NCBI RefSeq assembly: GCF_963966145.1
Contig: NC_091053.1
Coordinates: 5,084,001 to 5,148,000 of the forward strand
Direction of reading: 5' to 3'
DNA length: 64,000 bases
From: Tenebrio molitor
Lineage: Eukaryota > Arthropoda > Insecta > Coleoptera > Tenebrionidae
In this document: positions 1 through 13,500 of the stretch, in pieces
How the letters are laid out: each line of letters starts with the position of its first letter
Numbering within the stretch: position 1 is the first letter of the stretch
Notes under the pieces: model-generated
The model's input: only the letters and a program-made list of their open reading frames with translations
Databases searched by the model: none
Told to the model about the DNA's origin: nothing
Position numbers and translations under genes: made by a program

Positions 1-1140
1 GGAAGGCGGGTTACATAATTTTTATTTTATAACAAAAATTGTAAATTATTTACTATTAAATTTGAATATTTCGTCAAGAAAAAACTTTTCCTATTATTAC
101 TAATTATCTCTTTTTTGCATTTGCTTCTGGTTCATCACAAAAAAAAATCAATCCCGCTGAGAACAAATCTCTTTCGAGTACTGATATAGAAAGTATGATC
201 CCGCTGAGACAATCTAATGCGACGTTGCACCGTCTTGTTAAATCCAAATAGCATTTTAGTAAAATCAATTGTTGAAAATAATTTAAATGCTATCTAAAAA
301 TTTTGAAAAAAATCACGTGCTGTGTAGATATTGTAAAGAAGTCTTTGATGTCAATTAGAAAACATTTTCAATCATTTTCGATTTTTAACACTGCAAAACA
401 TAAAATTTTAATTTCTATTTTTTACTAAACTTTGAAATGCACTGTAATGTGTTCTATTTATCCCAAAATTATTATTCTTTTTTGAAACGTTGATTTTTTT
501 GTCCTTTAGAGGATGGTAACAGAATCTTTTTTCGTAGAGCATAAGAGATATTCATAAGCGCGAAATAATCCAATTTTGCGTGACTTACAGATTCGGGGTT
601 CACACCGGTTTGGTTCAGAAACAATTTTTGAAAAAAATGTAAATGTTATCTAAAAATTTTGAAAAAATTCACGTACTGTGCAGACACTGTAAAGAAATCT
701 TTGATGCCAATTAGAAATTATTTCTAATCATTTTCGATTTGTAACACTGCAAAACATAAAATTTCAATTTCCATTTTTTACTAAACTTTGAAATGCACTC
801 TAATGTGTTCTATTTATTCCAAAACTATGATTCTTTTTTATAATGTAGATTTTTTTGTCCCTTATAGGACAGTATACTGGTTTTACTAATAAATCGATTT
901 GTATCATTCTTACATTTTTTTTTCTAATTAATGCAAGCAAAATTTTAAAATGATTGGACTAGTAAGATATGGAAGGAGGTTTACATAAATTGTAAATTAT
1001 GTATTTTCTATTAAATTTGAATATTTCTGCGAGAAAAACCTTTTCTAATTATTACTAATTATTATTTCTTTTTTGCATTTGCTTCTGATCCATCAAAAAA
1101 AAATCAATCCCGCTGAGAACAAATCTCTTTCGAGTTGTTA
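1..1140. repeat. Duplicated AT-rich repeat block
   Basis: Two blocks occur twice in direct orientation. The first (about 1-178) starts GGAAGGCGGGTTACATAA, contains a TTTTTTGCATTTGCTTCTG stretch and ends near TCCCGCTGAGAACAAATC; it recurs at about 970-1138. The second (about 285-510), with TCTAAAAATTTTGAAAAA and AACACTGCAAAACATAAA, recurs at about 640-865. No coding potential was seen. It looks like a locally duplicated, old non-coding repeat; the family was not identified. Confidence 0.7.
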
Positions 1141-1642
1141 AAAAAATATTTGCATGGATAGTTTTTACGTTATTATTTGTGCAATCGCTAAATGGACTTG
1201 AATTGGACTTTTCATCAAATCTCGAAGATGCGAGCATAATAAAACCTTGTTTTACTATCTGCACTTCTCCGAAAAGTGATTTCCTCGAAGCGCAGTTTCA
1301 TTCTGTCCAGATAATCACATTTATACGAAATAAATAGATTCGGTGATAAACAGAAGGTTTACGGTCGAGGTGGCGAGTGAGGTCGTGCCTCATCCTGTGT
1401 ACAACTGCGGTGTAAAATTCATTATAATTGTAGGGAATCGAGGGAAATGCAACCACGAGCCCACCAAGTGATCTTTGTCCAAATGAATAAACATCGTCTG
1501 AACTGATAATGCCGTAAACACAATAACAACGCCGCCATTTCCATCCTAATATCTGTAACCACCGTCGAAAAACGATGTGAGGTGCTCCCATCTACTTAAT
1601 GCTGTGATTCCACCCCTAGTATAGTGCGACAACAAGTAAAGC
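1141..1642. promoter_or_regulatory. 5' flank and probable promoter/5' UTR of tolloid
   Basis: This is the sequence between the repeat block and the tolloid start codon. It is less AT-rich than its left neighbour from about 1290 on, which would fit a promoter plus untranslated leader. No TATA box or initiator could be assigned with confidence, so the regulatory label rests on position only. An open frame on the minus strand (1298-1591) matches nothing recognisable. Confidence 0.3.
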
Positions 1643-4480
1643 ATGCAGTGTGTGTTGACCTTCGTCTTGTTGTTTTGTGTCTTACGTGCGAACACTTATC
1701 ACAGTGATAACAGGACTAGAGGCCACCACTTCACCGCCGAGGAGTTGCTCTTCACCACCTTCCCGAAGAAGACCTCCGACGATTTCGACTTGGACCCCTG
1801 CAAGGCCGGTGAGTACCGCAACCGAGCGGAATGATTAATGGGGGTGGCGAGGCGGCCGGTTTTATGAATGACTAATGAAGAGTTAATTGAAAGTGGCAAC
1901 AATTTGTAGGGCTCACGAATGAGCCGTTTAGTATCAGCGCTAATGCTGCTAGTTTAATGGCGTGGGTGCGAGGGTGAGCTCCGAATAAACCCCGAACTGT
2001 ACCATAAGTCAAGGGCTGAAGGGATTACGGCTCTCGTTAAAAAATAACGGCCGACTGTTGCCAGACGGGCGGTATGTATGGCCTGTATTATTCAGGCGGC
2101 GGCGGATTGGGGTGGAACGACTAATTTGTAACCATCACCGACATTCCGATGATGGAAGTCCGACGAAAAAACACCCTCTAGTGTAATTCCCGGCGAAGGG
2201 ATGTTGCGATTTTTAACGAGGATTCATTGCTTTGCCCAAATTTTCCTTCTAAAAAAACAATTCTACGAGAGCTTCCTAAAGCTTCCCCAAAGCGGGCTAC
2301 TAGTCCTTTCAAACATCTCGTTCACTCCCGGTGAAGCTGTCTGTCTCTAAATTTGGTCAAGTTTCTTCAATGTAAATGGAAAATTAATCAACAATTATTC
2401 TCTTCCAAATCCTGTTAAGATTTTTTTCGCACTTTTCATCCTTCCAAAATTTTGAAAATCAGTAATTTTTGACTTGCCATATCGTGCTTATTCTAATAAA
2501 CTTGCAAGATTTAATTTTTGCTCCACTGATCTAAATGTTTTAGAATCTAACTCTATTAGAGGAATTGGATTATCTCATGGACTGTGACCTTGGAAATATC
2601 TGCCCGAAGGCGGAGCGATAAACCAGCGAAAAATCTGTAAATGAAAACTGAGTACTTATAACTCATAGCCCATGAGAAAATCCAACTCCTCTAGGGAGAA
2701 ATTTTCAAATTTATGGACATTTTGACCTGATCTGGCTCGAGGCAGGTTTAGCAAGTTTTGAAATATTTCTTAATAAGTTTTTAAGAGTCGGAACTGTTTC
2801 AATTGGTACACTAGACAGTACTGTTTTGAAAGAATAAAATTTCATTTTAATGGAGATTTTATTATTACTATTCTTTGTACGATTTTGATTTTAGATTTTT
2901 AATCCTCCACATGTAGAGAATCAATTCCTCATATTTAATTCTTTTTTTTAACAACTACTTCGGAAACAAAGCTTTCGAAAATTTTTCAACCGCTTGTTCT
3001 AAAAACCAGAGGAAATTACAAGGTGCCAGATCTGGACTGTAAAAGGGGCGACAAATAATTGTACATAATCTTTTCGGCTGTATTTTCTTGGTGATTTTAA
3101 ACAGCAACTGTGTTTTCATCCATAAAAACAAAAATCCATACATATTTCTTTACATAAATCATTGCCAAGTGACAGTAAAATTTTTCTTAGTTTTTTTACA
3201 AATAAAAAGAAAGAATCTCATTGTTAGAAGAAGAAGTTACAAAATATTTTGTTATGCTTATCCTATTTTCTCTATTTTTTTTAATTGCCACAGTTTTAAA
3301 ATAATAATAATTTACGCAACGAGTGGGATATAGACATTATTATCGCATGCATGTGAAGTTTGTACGACGAGGCCATCGACAAGGTTTGTGTAATCACACA
3401 AGTGCGATAATGTGTCCTACGTGTTGTCTACAAAAGTTTATGTACTACTGCTGAGAATAGGAAATTATAGCAAGGCGTTGACAACTACGTACCTAAACAG
3501 TAAGGTTTAGATTTTTGTGAATCTTTGCTAAAATAACTTCTATAGACACGATTTGTTTTCAGACATAAGCGTCAATCGTTATTTTAGTTATCGTCTGAAA
3601 AGTCAAGACTGAAATATTTACTTTACCACACGGCGTGTGGTAAAGTGGGTCATTAATTTCTCAAAATGAGCGGAATAAATAGGATATATCGCACGGCCAT
3701 AGATAAAATATGACATTTCCCATGAACTTGCATGATTCTATTTTTAAATAATCGTAACAGTACTTCCTGCATCTTCCAATTTTTTTTGTTTTTATTTTGT
3801 TCGGCTTATCTAAAATGTCTGGTTTTTAAACTGATCCAAGCAAGCAGCAAAAATATTGTAGGGAGTAAACAATCTCCCCCAGAGTCCGAGTTAAAGGATA
3901 AGGCAAAAAATGTCCGAGAAATACCGAAAGCTCTTCACATTATCTGACATATTATGCATTTTATTCCAGATTTTTTAACCACAAGTGGAAAATTATAAAA
4001 CACATGGAATTTATCCAACAACACAAACAACAGAGATAATTTATTGTTCCATTTTTTACTACTCATCTAAGTGGCAGTTTCCACAGTGTAAAGATAAAAA
4101 TGGAAGATTTTTCTTGGGAATTCTACCACATCATATTCTTATTTCTCTTGTCAACTACATATTTTGGAATTTTATTAGAGCCTTTAGTAGCATTATTTCA
4201 TTTTTTTCGAAGGTAAAATAACAAGACCTAATTTTTTTTATCGGATAAATTTTTCAATTTCACGAAAACTTTTTACGAGTTGAATTTGGGCATTTTTATT
4301 CTGGTTAGGCCCAAGAGCTTTAGCTCGAGGGTTTAACCTTTGAACAAAAATGCCCAAATATCAACCAGTAAAATTGTCTAAAGCAAAAATATTTAAGTGA
4401 AAATTGGGAAATTTATCAAATATAAAAAATTAGGTCGTGTTATTTTTGGCAAGATTAATTCCAGAATACAAACTTTAACG

Positions 4481-4521
<41 letters not shown>

Positions 4522-7500
4522 CTACAGTTATTAAAAACAATTTGAGAATCATTTTTGATTGGATGACAGCAAGCACCCTGATTGGCTGAACACGCACATG
4601 TGATGTACCTGGCAATTAAAATCTTGCTCTTACGCTTTGATAAAATATTGCAAAATCTTAAGTGAGTATTTTCAAGTTTTTCAATTGGACGTGAAGCTTT
4701 TTACAAAGCCTTTCCTGAACTGACCGGCTCGTAATCAGTCATTTCAGCACTTGTAGACCAAGTCGTTTCCAAAGTTCTTCAATGGGTGACAAGTCTGGAG
4801 TCTGTCGCGGTCAATCTATCCTCTTCTTTGCTTTCCAAGTAATTTAACCGTACTAAATACTAAATAATATTACATTTAGTGATCAGAAACAGTTTCGCCT
4901 CACCCAGTATATCCTCCGAGATTAGTCCCATTAGGCTGTAACGGTGTACTGTAGGTGTGCTGTGACGTCATAAATTTAATCCCAACCACCCATTGATGCG
5001 ACACACGTGCATGTCGGTCCGTTAACAGAGCCAATTAGTAGCTCATTAGCATTGCCAATGTTTAACGAAATGCTTGCGATAATTGGCCCTTTGATCGGCC
5101 ATGCACGAGCGACAAGAGGGGCTTGACACCTAGTTAATTTCGACTTGCAGGTCAGGACTTATCATTGTTATGCAATAACGACGTTCACGTTATTTTTAAC
5201 GTAGGTTATTGAACTTGATCGAAGAAGCTGTTGGTGATTTTGCAATCCTTCCGTCGTTATTTATATTTTGAAAAATTCATCAAGACTTAAGGGAGGAGTG
5301 TCGGGGGTGGGAAAGGGGACGGTCGATCGAGTGGGATCCGGACTGTCATCGGCAGTGATGTCAATCGAATCATGTTCGAACGGGATTTCTTCGTTTTATC
5401 GGATCGACTCGGATATCTAATTGAAAATAGCACTTTTATCATTTCGGAGAAACATTAAAGCGACTTGGAGAAAAAACATGTCAATGATATTGCAAAAAGG
5501 TCAATAGCGAACGCAGACTGTACACAAACATTTGTGAAAGGACAACGGGCAACACGATTAGACAAAGAACAAGCTTCAAACAATTAAATCATTAATTTAA
5601 CAAAAAACTGGTCTAACTGTATGAAAGAATCTTAGGTCGAGTCTGTTCAAAGGATTTCATCTTGCAAGAAGGTACCTGTGATGGTAGAAAGGACCATCTA
5701 CTTGTAATGTTCCAAATCTTGTAAGAATTAATGTTTGGTCCTTCAAGCCGGATACCAGCACATTTTAATTCTCGCGAATTATTAATTAATTAATTGATGA
5801 GCTTCGACTTCACTCCTTGCTTGAGTGTTTTGACTCAAAGTGATGACCTCAAGTAACAAATCTTTCATCTAGGTCCAGGTTAATAATGAGGAAATTTTGT
5901 CTCTTGTAATTTTTTTCTGAAGCATCTGCTGGAAATTCACAGCTCTCACAATTGAAGTCCTGTGGGACAGTTTATCAAGGTAAATTTTAAATTCTAATGA
6001 TTCTTGATATCTGATGAAATGTTCAATTTAATGTTAAAATAATGCTGTTTTTGATGAGATAATTGTGAATCTGGCGTTGTGCCAATCCACTCTTGATTAA
6101 CACGAAGCGACCGGGATCGCGTCCTGCTCCTTGGACGTCCCTCCAGGAGCGACCAAATCCGCTGAAATAGGAATAATTAAAAGGGGAGAGGGAAGCGTTC
6201 CATTCCAGGAAACTTTCGACAAGATTAATGTCTGTGTAAAGCGCGTGCTGTTGTTGTCATAAACGTGGAATCACGCAGCAGGAATACTGCATAAACCTAT
6301 TAGTATTGTGTAAAGTATAGTAAAATGACCGTAAAAAGTTTGCCGTCCCCGGACCGCCGTCGGTAATAAACGCAATGCTTGTCGTCGGAACACGCCATTT
6401 CATGACGGTTTGTCGTCGCCGTCGACATAAAAGCCTTCACGGATCATTATTTTATATTGACACGTCGACGTCCCTCTGGTTTTATGGCAGGCGAAATTAT
6501 TACAATTTTGAGAGGTGTACCGAGCTTGTCACTCTATTACCGCCAACTTGGCTCTCTATTCAAATTTCAGCTTTGTCTTGTTAAACTGGATCCCGTATTG
6601 TGGCAGCGAATGTATGCAGCATGCCGGATCATGTTACTATTGTGTCGAAAACGTGTAACGTATTTCCAAGTGCGCTATCAAACAAATGGAAGTGCTCTAA
6701 TCTCATCCCAAATGTACACTGCTTATTTGGGCGAAAGGCACACTTGCTTCAAATGGAAAAGAGGTTTTGTGGCTAGATATGAAAAAAATACGCAAAGATC
6801 TAGACCTCGTAAACATGTTAAATCATGATACAAGAGGTGTTACGGTTTTGAAATCTGTTCAAAATAAAGAAATGTAAAAGAGGTGGCAAAACTTGGAGGT
6901 CTAGAGCAGAATGAGGTGTTGCATCGTGTTGTTGAACAAATTGCAACATGTCCATAATGGCTACGAAACAAATGAGAACAATTTTAAAAAGTTAATACAT
7001 TTTGAATATTTGTAAAAGAAATGTTTTTTTGAGTTTTTACTTAAAATCGAAAATAAAAAAAAATCGAGATGTCATTACAATAGTAACTGTCATTATTAAT
7101 TATTGACTATTAAAATGTGCTATTACAATATGTTCATTTTAGGCCAAAAAATTTCATTGCGCAGTGTTGCTTCACAAATGGAGAAAGACTTGAGAACGGC
7201 GAATGGTCTTATTCGACACCTCGAGTTTTTGAGGAATTTGAACAAAAGTCTGGACTTCCAAGGCACTTGCCTTGATTATTTCATTTTTTCATACCTGAAA
7301 AACAACGTGTTCAAAAACAGGCCTGGCACAATTCCCGAATTAATGCAAGTAATTACTGATACATACCTGCAATTTAATTGATTTCCCGACTTTGCAAAGG
7401 TCATTTGAAAACATGAAGCGAAGAGAGTGGGATTATGTTTGGAAGCTGAAAGCAGACATTTCGAACATTTACTCTAGTTCGTAAACACGATTGGAGCTCC

Positions 7501-10500
7501 TCATGATTCTTTTACAACTGACAGGTCACACATAATGCACACCTTTATAAAAATCAAGATTTCAACGTTCTCAAAATCTCTAACCTAACTTTTAAAACTG
7601 ACATCTGATAATTGAAATCTTAACGAATTGCCAACTGAAATTTTTGATCACAGCCAACTCTAATTTTTTTTTCGATCTCACGGTATTTTCAGTAAGTGCT
7701 CAATTGAGAATGTGGAGTTTCTTTTTATTACTATTGACAAAAATTTTGCTCTTAGCTAATTAGATTTCTTCCTTTGCAACACTGAAAACTTGCCTTGATT
7801 TTTTTTTTTTTAATTAACAAGAACTACCAAATTATTTTTCGGCTTCCCTAACTGGTAAACAGACCTTTACCTTTCAATTTAGGTAGCTGCAATTTTCGAA
7901 CAAATGTTCTAATACAAATGTCCTACGGTAGGTATTTTTCAGTGTTCAAACTAATCAGGCACTCGGCTTCGCCTCGAGCCTGAAAACTAGTTTTCGCGCT
8001 GTAAAATACCTCTACCGTACTCTAATATAAATTGTAAAAGTGTAAAAAGGCTTAGTCTGCTCTACATACGTTGCTGGTTTTTTTAGATACAGACCAAAAC
8101 AGAAGAACAATAAAATGATCCAAAATATCAGGGTTTCAAGGAGATTTAAAAAAAATTGAAACATTTTGAGTGAAAATATTTTAACCGGTTTAAACAGAAA
8201 CAAGATTATTGACGAGACTAAACTAGAGAATTTAACTGAGATAAGATTTTTAGGAAAGTACGGTTGAGACAGTCTTGAGTAGTGAGAATTTAGATTTATG
8301 TAAAAATAAAGAAAGAGAAGGAAATAAGAAACATTGTAGCGTTTTGGATAAAATGAGGTTAATGAGGTCATTCCATATCAAATCAACCAGTGCATAAAAC
8401 CTTGACGTCATGGGTTTAGTTCATTTTTGGAATATTAATAGCTTGCCACCAAAATAGTTAAAATAGGAATTTTTGATCACAAAAGCCAGAGACCTAGATG
8501 AGTTATAGATCCGGGTTGAATACCATGGACTGAGCTGTATTTGATTACTATAATATTGTATTTTTACATTTTAAAAAACCTACCGGTTTTTCAAAAATTT
8601 TATTTTGAAATTCTCAAAAATCGCAACTCAAATGGTCAAATTGTAATTTTGAAACTTTAATATTCCAGTAACAAATGGCCAAAAATGTTGAAAATGTTTA
8701 TTTATGCAACATGTGCGAAAATACTGATTTTTTAGCAGTGTCGTAATGCGAAAAAATGCTTTTTGCACGAGTTGCATTAATTTTGAAACTTTAATATTTC
8801 AGTAACATATGGCCAACAATGTTGAAAGTGTTCATTTATGCAACATGTGCCAAAAGACTGCTTTTTGGGCAGTGTTGTAATACGAAAAAAATGCTTTTTA
8901 CACAAATTGCTGTAATTTAGAAACTTTAATCTTTTTCAGTAAAATATGACCAACAATGTTGAAAATGTTCATTTATGCAACATGTGCGAATAGACTGCTT
9001 TTTTAGCAATGCGAAAAAAATGCTTTTTTCACGAGTTGCATATATTTTTGCAGCATCGTCTCTGTAAAATAAAATTACTACGAAAAAATAAAGAAATATC
9101 AAAATGTGAGCAGCATTGATTCTCTTCTACTCTCATTGCTTTACAACTTCCTTTAATGGTGGCGTAAAAAATATAGTAAACTGTCTTATGGCAAGCAACA
9201 AACTTATCAAAAACAAACCAAATCCTTGAGATCGCATTCCAAAATAACTATTTTATTTTATCGATGATCTTTTATTGTAGTTCAGCTGTTCCACTGGCGT
9301 GATTTTCCATCCATTTTATGTAAATACATTAACCTTAATAAGGTTGACCAAAAATCCTTGATACGTCGCCTTTTAAGACTAAATCTGTCACGTAAGCAAG
9401 AGGTTACAACTAACAAATGATAACGCTAGAGTTTCACACATCTTATTTACTTCTTAGGAATGATCCTGCCTGGGAAAGAAATCACCGAATACGTAATTAT
9501 CTTGGGTCAGTTTTAAATTGATCTTATTTGAAATATGAGCTACAGAAGCTAAATTATCTAGTGGATTCTCTCATGGGCTGTGGCCTTGGAAATATCTGCG
9601 CGAAGGCGGAGCGATAAACCAGTGAAAAATCTGTACACGAAAACTGAAAACGTCCGGTCAGTTTGTAGCTCCTACTTGAGACCGATATTCGTCGTTTGCG
9701 CAACTATGACTCATGGCCCATGAGAAAATCCAACACCTCTACTACACGTTGTAAAAAGGAAATGCCCGGAAATGGAGCCTTGATAATGATTTGTCTCAGA
9801 AGTCAGTTGTAGGAAAAAAATGTCTTAGCTGTTGACAGAGAAGCAGCTGTTATTTCTTCTATCTACTCGTATTTCATCGTGATTTGTCTATCTTGGAGAA
9901 TCCTATCGTACACCAAATTGTTGCTATCTTGGATCATAACAACTGTGTGTTGTTCTTTGCTGGAAGCACATTCATAAGCGAAATAATTGACCCACAATTC
10001 CAATTTTACAAAAATATATTTGACATATTTTTTATATTATATTTTTTATTAGATGAGATGAATTAGTCTGAAAACCGTGTCTGTCTCTATGTCTTAATTT
10101 CCGCAAGAAGTGCAGTCGCTGTTTATAAAGGAAACCTTGTTCAAACTCCTCGGCCGTGATTTGCACGATTGACCTAATTAAATTTCGTCCTTGTTGAATT
10201 TTTCAAGTGCATCAATCATCGCGGCGTTTCTTTTGAGCTTGTAAATGATATACAATTCCGAATGATTTATAATCGCCGCGTGTCGGTCCAGCCCTGTTCT
10301 GTAAATAGCAGTTGTAAAGTTATTGATTGCAAAAAGCCGCGGTTAATGAAGCCTTGTATCATCTGATGGAATTACAAGGGCTTGTCTGAACAACCTTAAC
10401 AAGGGTTTGATGACCAGCTAGGTATCAGAGATCGATTTAGAAATGTCATCACTTTGTCAAGGATTAATAATATCATCCTTACTTTTAAAATCACCCTTCA

Positions 10501-13500
10501 GGTTTCGTGATCCAGTTGTCTCTCAGAGAACTAATTCATTTGCTCACTCAAGTGAGTTGAGTCCTTCCATGTGACTAAACACAAAAACAATAACACGAAG
10601 AAAATGTCCTTATGAGGAGTAAATAATAAAAACAAAAAAAGGAAAAGCACAATAAAATCAAAATACAAAAAAAAATTGGATTTTTTTTGCAAACATTTCT
10701 TGACAGAACTAGAACCCTTTGGAAGTTTTTGGAATTTTCGTAATATTTTAATGTATGCTTCTCTACTTTAAAGCGTTGGATATGTTTTTATTTGCGAATT
10801 ACATTACTCTAGAAAATTTCAATTGGTCGAAATCGGGTGAATCACTGGCTTGGTGCTGTAATTAAAGCCTGACATGCACTTTCTTTACTCAAACAAGCTT
10901 CCAAGATACGAAAAAGTGATCCCTAAGGCTTCTAGACATGTTCCTGCTTTTGGAAAAATACAAATAAAAAAACAATAAAAACCGATACGTCTATTCCAAT
11001 TTATTTCTGATATGATGACCCAAGCGCGGCCCGCGATAAGACAGATATGACAGTACAGTAATTTGTGGCCGCTTCTCTTTCAGACAAGTTGTCTCAATTC
11101 AACAACAGCTGTTATCTCCTGCCATGTCTTTTTTCTGTAGATTTGGAATGACGTCGATACAACAGCAGTTCTTACGGGTCACAGTCGTAGATAAGCGTGC
11201 AGATCAAGGGCGGACATACTGATTTTCACCTCGAAAGAAGTCGACTGTGTTACGCAGCGCTCTGTTAATTGCCCTCTGTTGTTGTAATTCTTGATGCATC
11301 CATTAAAGCGGTGTCGCAGCAACTTTGTTAATTTTCTGCTATTATGACGACATCATCACGATGTAATCGGATTGTATGTTCAGATAATGCCATCAAGGGG
11401 ACTAGACCCTACCCTGTTTGTAATTATAGCGTAACATTAGTAATTTGCGATTTCCAATTTTGATAAAAGCGGATTGGCGTGCGCTGCAGGAATCGAACGA
11501 AAGAGAAAAAGTTGTAAATGAAACTGTCCGTGTTGCTTTTCTAGCGTTTTTTCTTGTTGCAGGAGAGTTTATGGGAGATATAGCTTTGCCGAAACCCAAG
11601 CCCAAAGACACTATTCTTCAGGAGGAAGTGGAGCAGTACAAACAGGAGGTCCTCGAGGGTCTCCAAATCGAAGAAGAAGGCCTCACCGACTTCATCCGCA
11701 AGAAAGCGAAGCAACCGGCTGCGATACCAACCACAAGAAGCTACAATGACCCCTTCGACAACATATCAGAGATGGACAGCACGGTCCACAAGAACGGCCA
11801 AATCTTAAAAACCGACTTCTCGGATCAGAAGAAGAAGAACGCAACGAACGGTGAAGATAACTTGAAGATAAGACACCACAAACGAAATGTGGACCGGAGG
11901 CAGAGGAAGAGACACCAGAGGAGGAACCGGCGCGGGGAGGCGAGGCACGAAGAAACTCCAGTTCACGACTTCGAGCCGAATTTCGACATGAAGAGGAAGA
12001 GACCGGTGGTGAGCGAGAGCTCGAGCCAGCAGTCCCACAGAAGGGTGACCAGAGCGGCTACCGCCAGAAAGGAGAGGGTGTGGGATTATGGAGTCATCCC
12101 CTACGAGATCGACGGGAACTTCAGCGGAGGCCACAAAGCTCTGTTCAAGCAAGCCATGCGCCACTGGGAGAACTTCACTTGTGTTAAGTTTGTGGAGCGC
12201 AACAGGAACGAGCACCCCAACTATATTGTCTTCACGGAGAGACCTTGCGGGTAAGAAGAAAACTGTCTTTGGGGGCCACTTGGGAAAAACCTTGTCTTTC
12301 CCAAATCATTTGGTTGTTGTGTCTCTGATAATATATTTCTTTTGAGGTGCCACAATCTGGTCCTCCCCGAGTTGGATTGATTTTTGCTCTGGTGCAAAGA
12401 GATGCTTGCTTTGATTTTTTGCAAACTAGTACTGTAGTTGACTTTCTACTATTGCCTTGCAACTTTGTAGATGTTGCTCTTTCGTCGGGAAGAGGGGGAA
12501 CGGCGGCCAGGCCATCAGCATCGGGAAGAACTGCGACAAATTCGGGATCGTGGTGCACGAATTGGGTCACGTGGTGGGATTCTGGCACGAGCACACGCGC
12601 CCAGATCGCGACAAACACGTCAACATCATCAGGGAGAACATCATGAGCGGTGAGTAACGAGCGCGTGGTCTGATCAAAGGAACTGATGTGGTTTGTAGGT
12701 CAGGAGTACAACTTCAACAAGCTCAACGATGAAGAGGTGAACTCTTTGGGACTGATTTACGATTACGACTCCATCATGCACTACGCGAGGAACACGTTTT
12801 CGAAGGGGACTTATTTGGATACCATTCAGCCGATCGACGTTCCCAATAGAAAGCGGCCCGAAATCGGACAAAGAGTTCGGCTTAGCGAAGGAGATATAGC
12901 TCAAACGAATCTCCTTTATAAATGTCCCAGTAAGTAGCACAGAGGGGGACAATCAATTCAATTTTATTAAATTAAATGTTACGTGTGCATAAATGTAGCG
13001 TCGCTTCAATCATTGGAGACAGGCGGACTACACATTTATGTGAACAAGAAATTTATTTTTAGATATCCCTTCATGTGCACCGCAGAAACATTGGCGCAAC
13101 TTGTAATCATCTCAGATGATCTGCTTTATTATTAAATAGCGCTACTGTGTCGTCACAAATTGTCAATAATATATTCTAAGATTATTACATTTGCGAAATC
13201 GTTTTAGGACAGAACCACAAAAAAGATACATAGGTACTGTTCTTTTTGTAACAGAAGAAACCACAGAATATTGCAACGGAAGTTGGAAATTGGAAAATTG
13301 ATGGTTCTAAAGTGTTTCGGTTTTGGTTCTTGGTTTTCTAAGGAATCTTTCCAAGAAGTAACGGGTGGTGTACTCCAATTACCAAAAGATTCCAAAAAAC
13401 ACCATTTCAAAGGAAAATACAAGATTTTGGAAAGTAACGCAGGCATTTCGGACAATGGAACTCAAAACATTAACAATTGGCTGGCAACGAAAATCTACTA

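Larger units (their letters stand above)
1809..11562 (+). other. Intron 1 of tolloid, repeat-rich
   Basis: Donor G|GTGAGT at 1808/1809 and acceptor TTGTTGCAG ending at 11562. It separates the signal-peptide exon from the prodomain exon. No host exon was recognised inside. It holds transposase relics, a fold-back element, a three-copy tandem repeat and two copies of dispersed repeat A, listed separately. The stretches 4830-6370 and 9760-11400 show no recognisable feature. First introns of developmental genes often carry enhancers, but nothing here can be pinned down. Confidence 0.85.

Noticed and set aside
1298..1591. Minus-strand 97-codon frame upstream of tolloid
   Set aside because: No family resemblance; it sits where the promoter and leader of tolloid should be.
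6375..6828. Plus-strand open frames of 69 and 123 codons
   Set aside because: No recognisable domain, no splice partner and a composition typical of intronic DNA; treated as chance.
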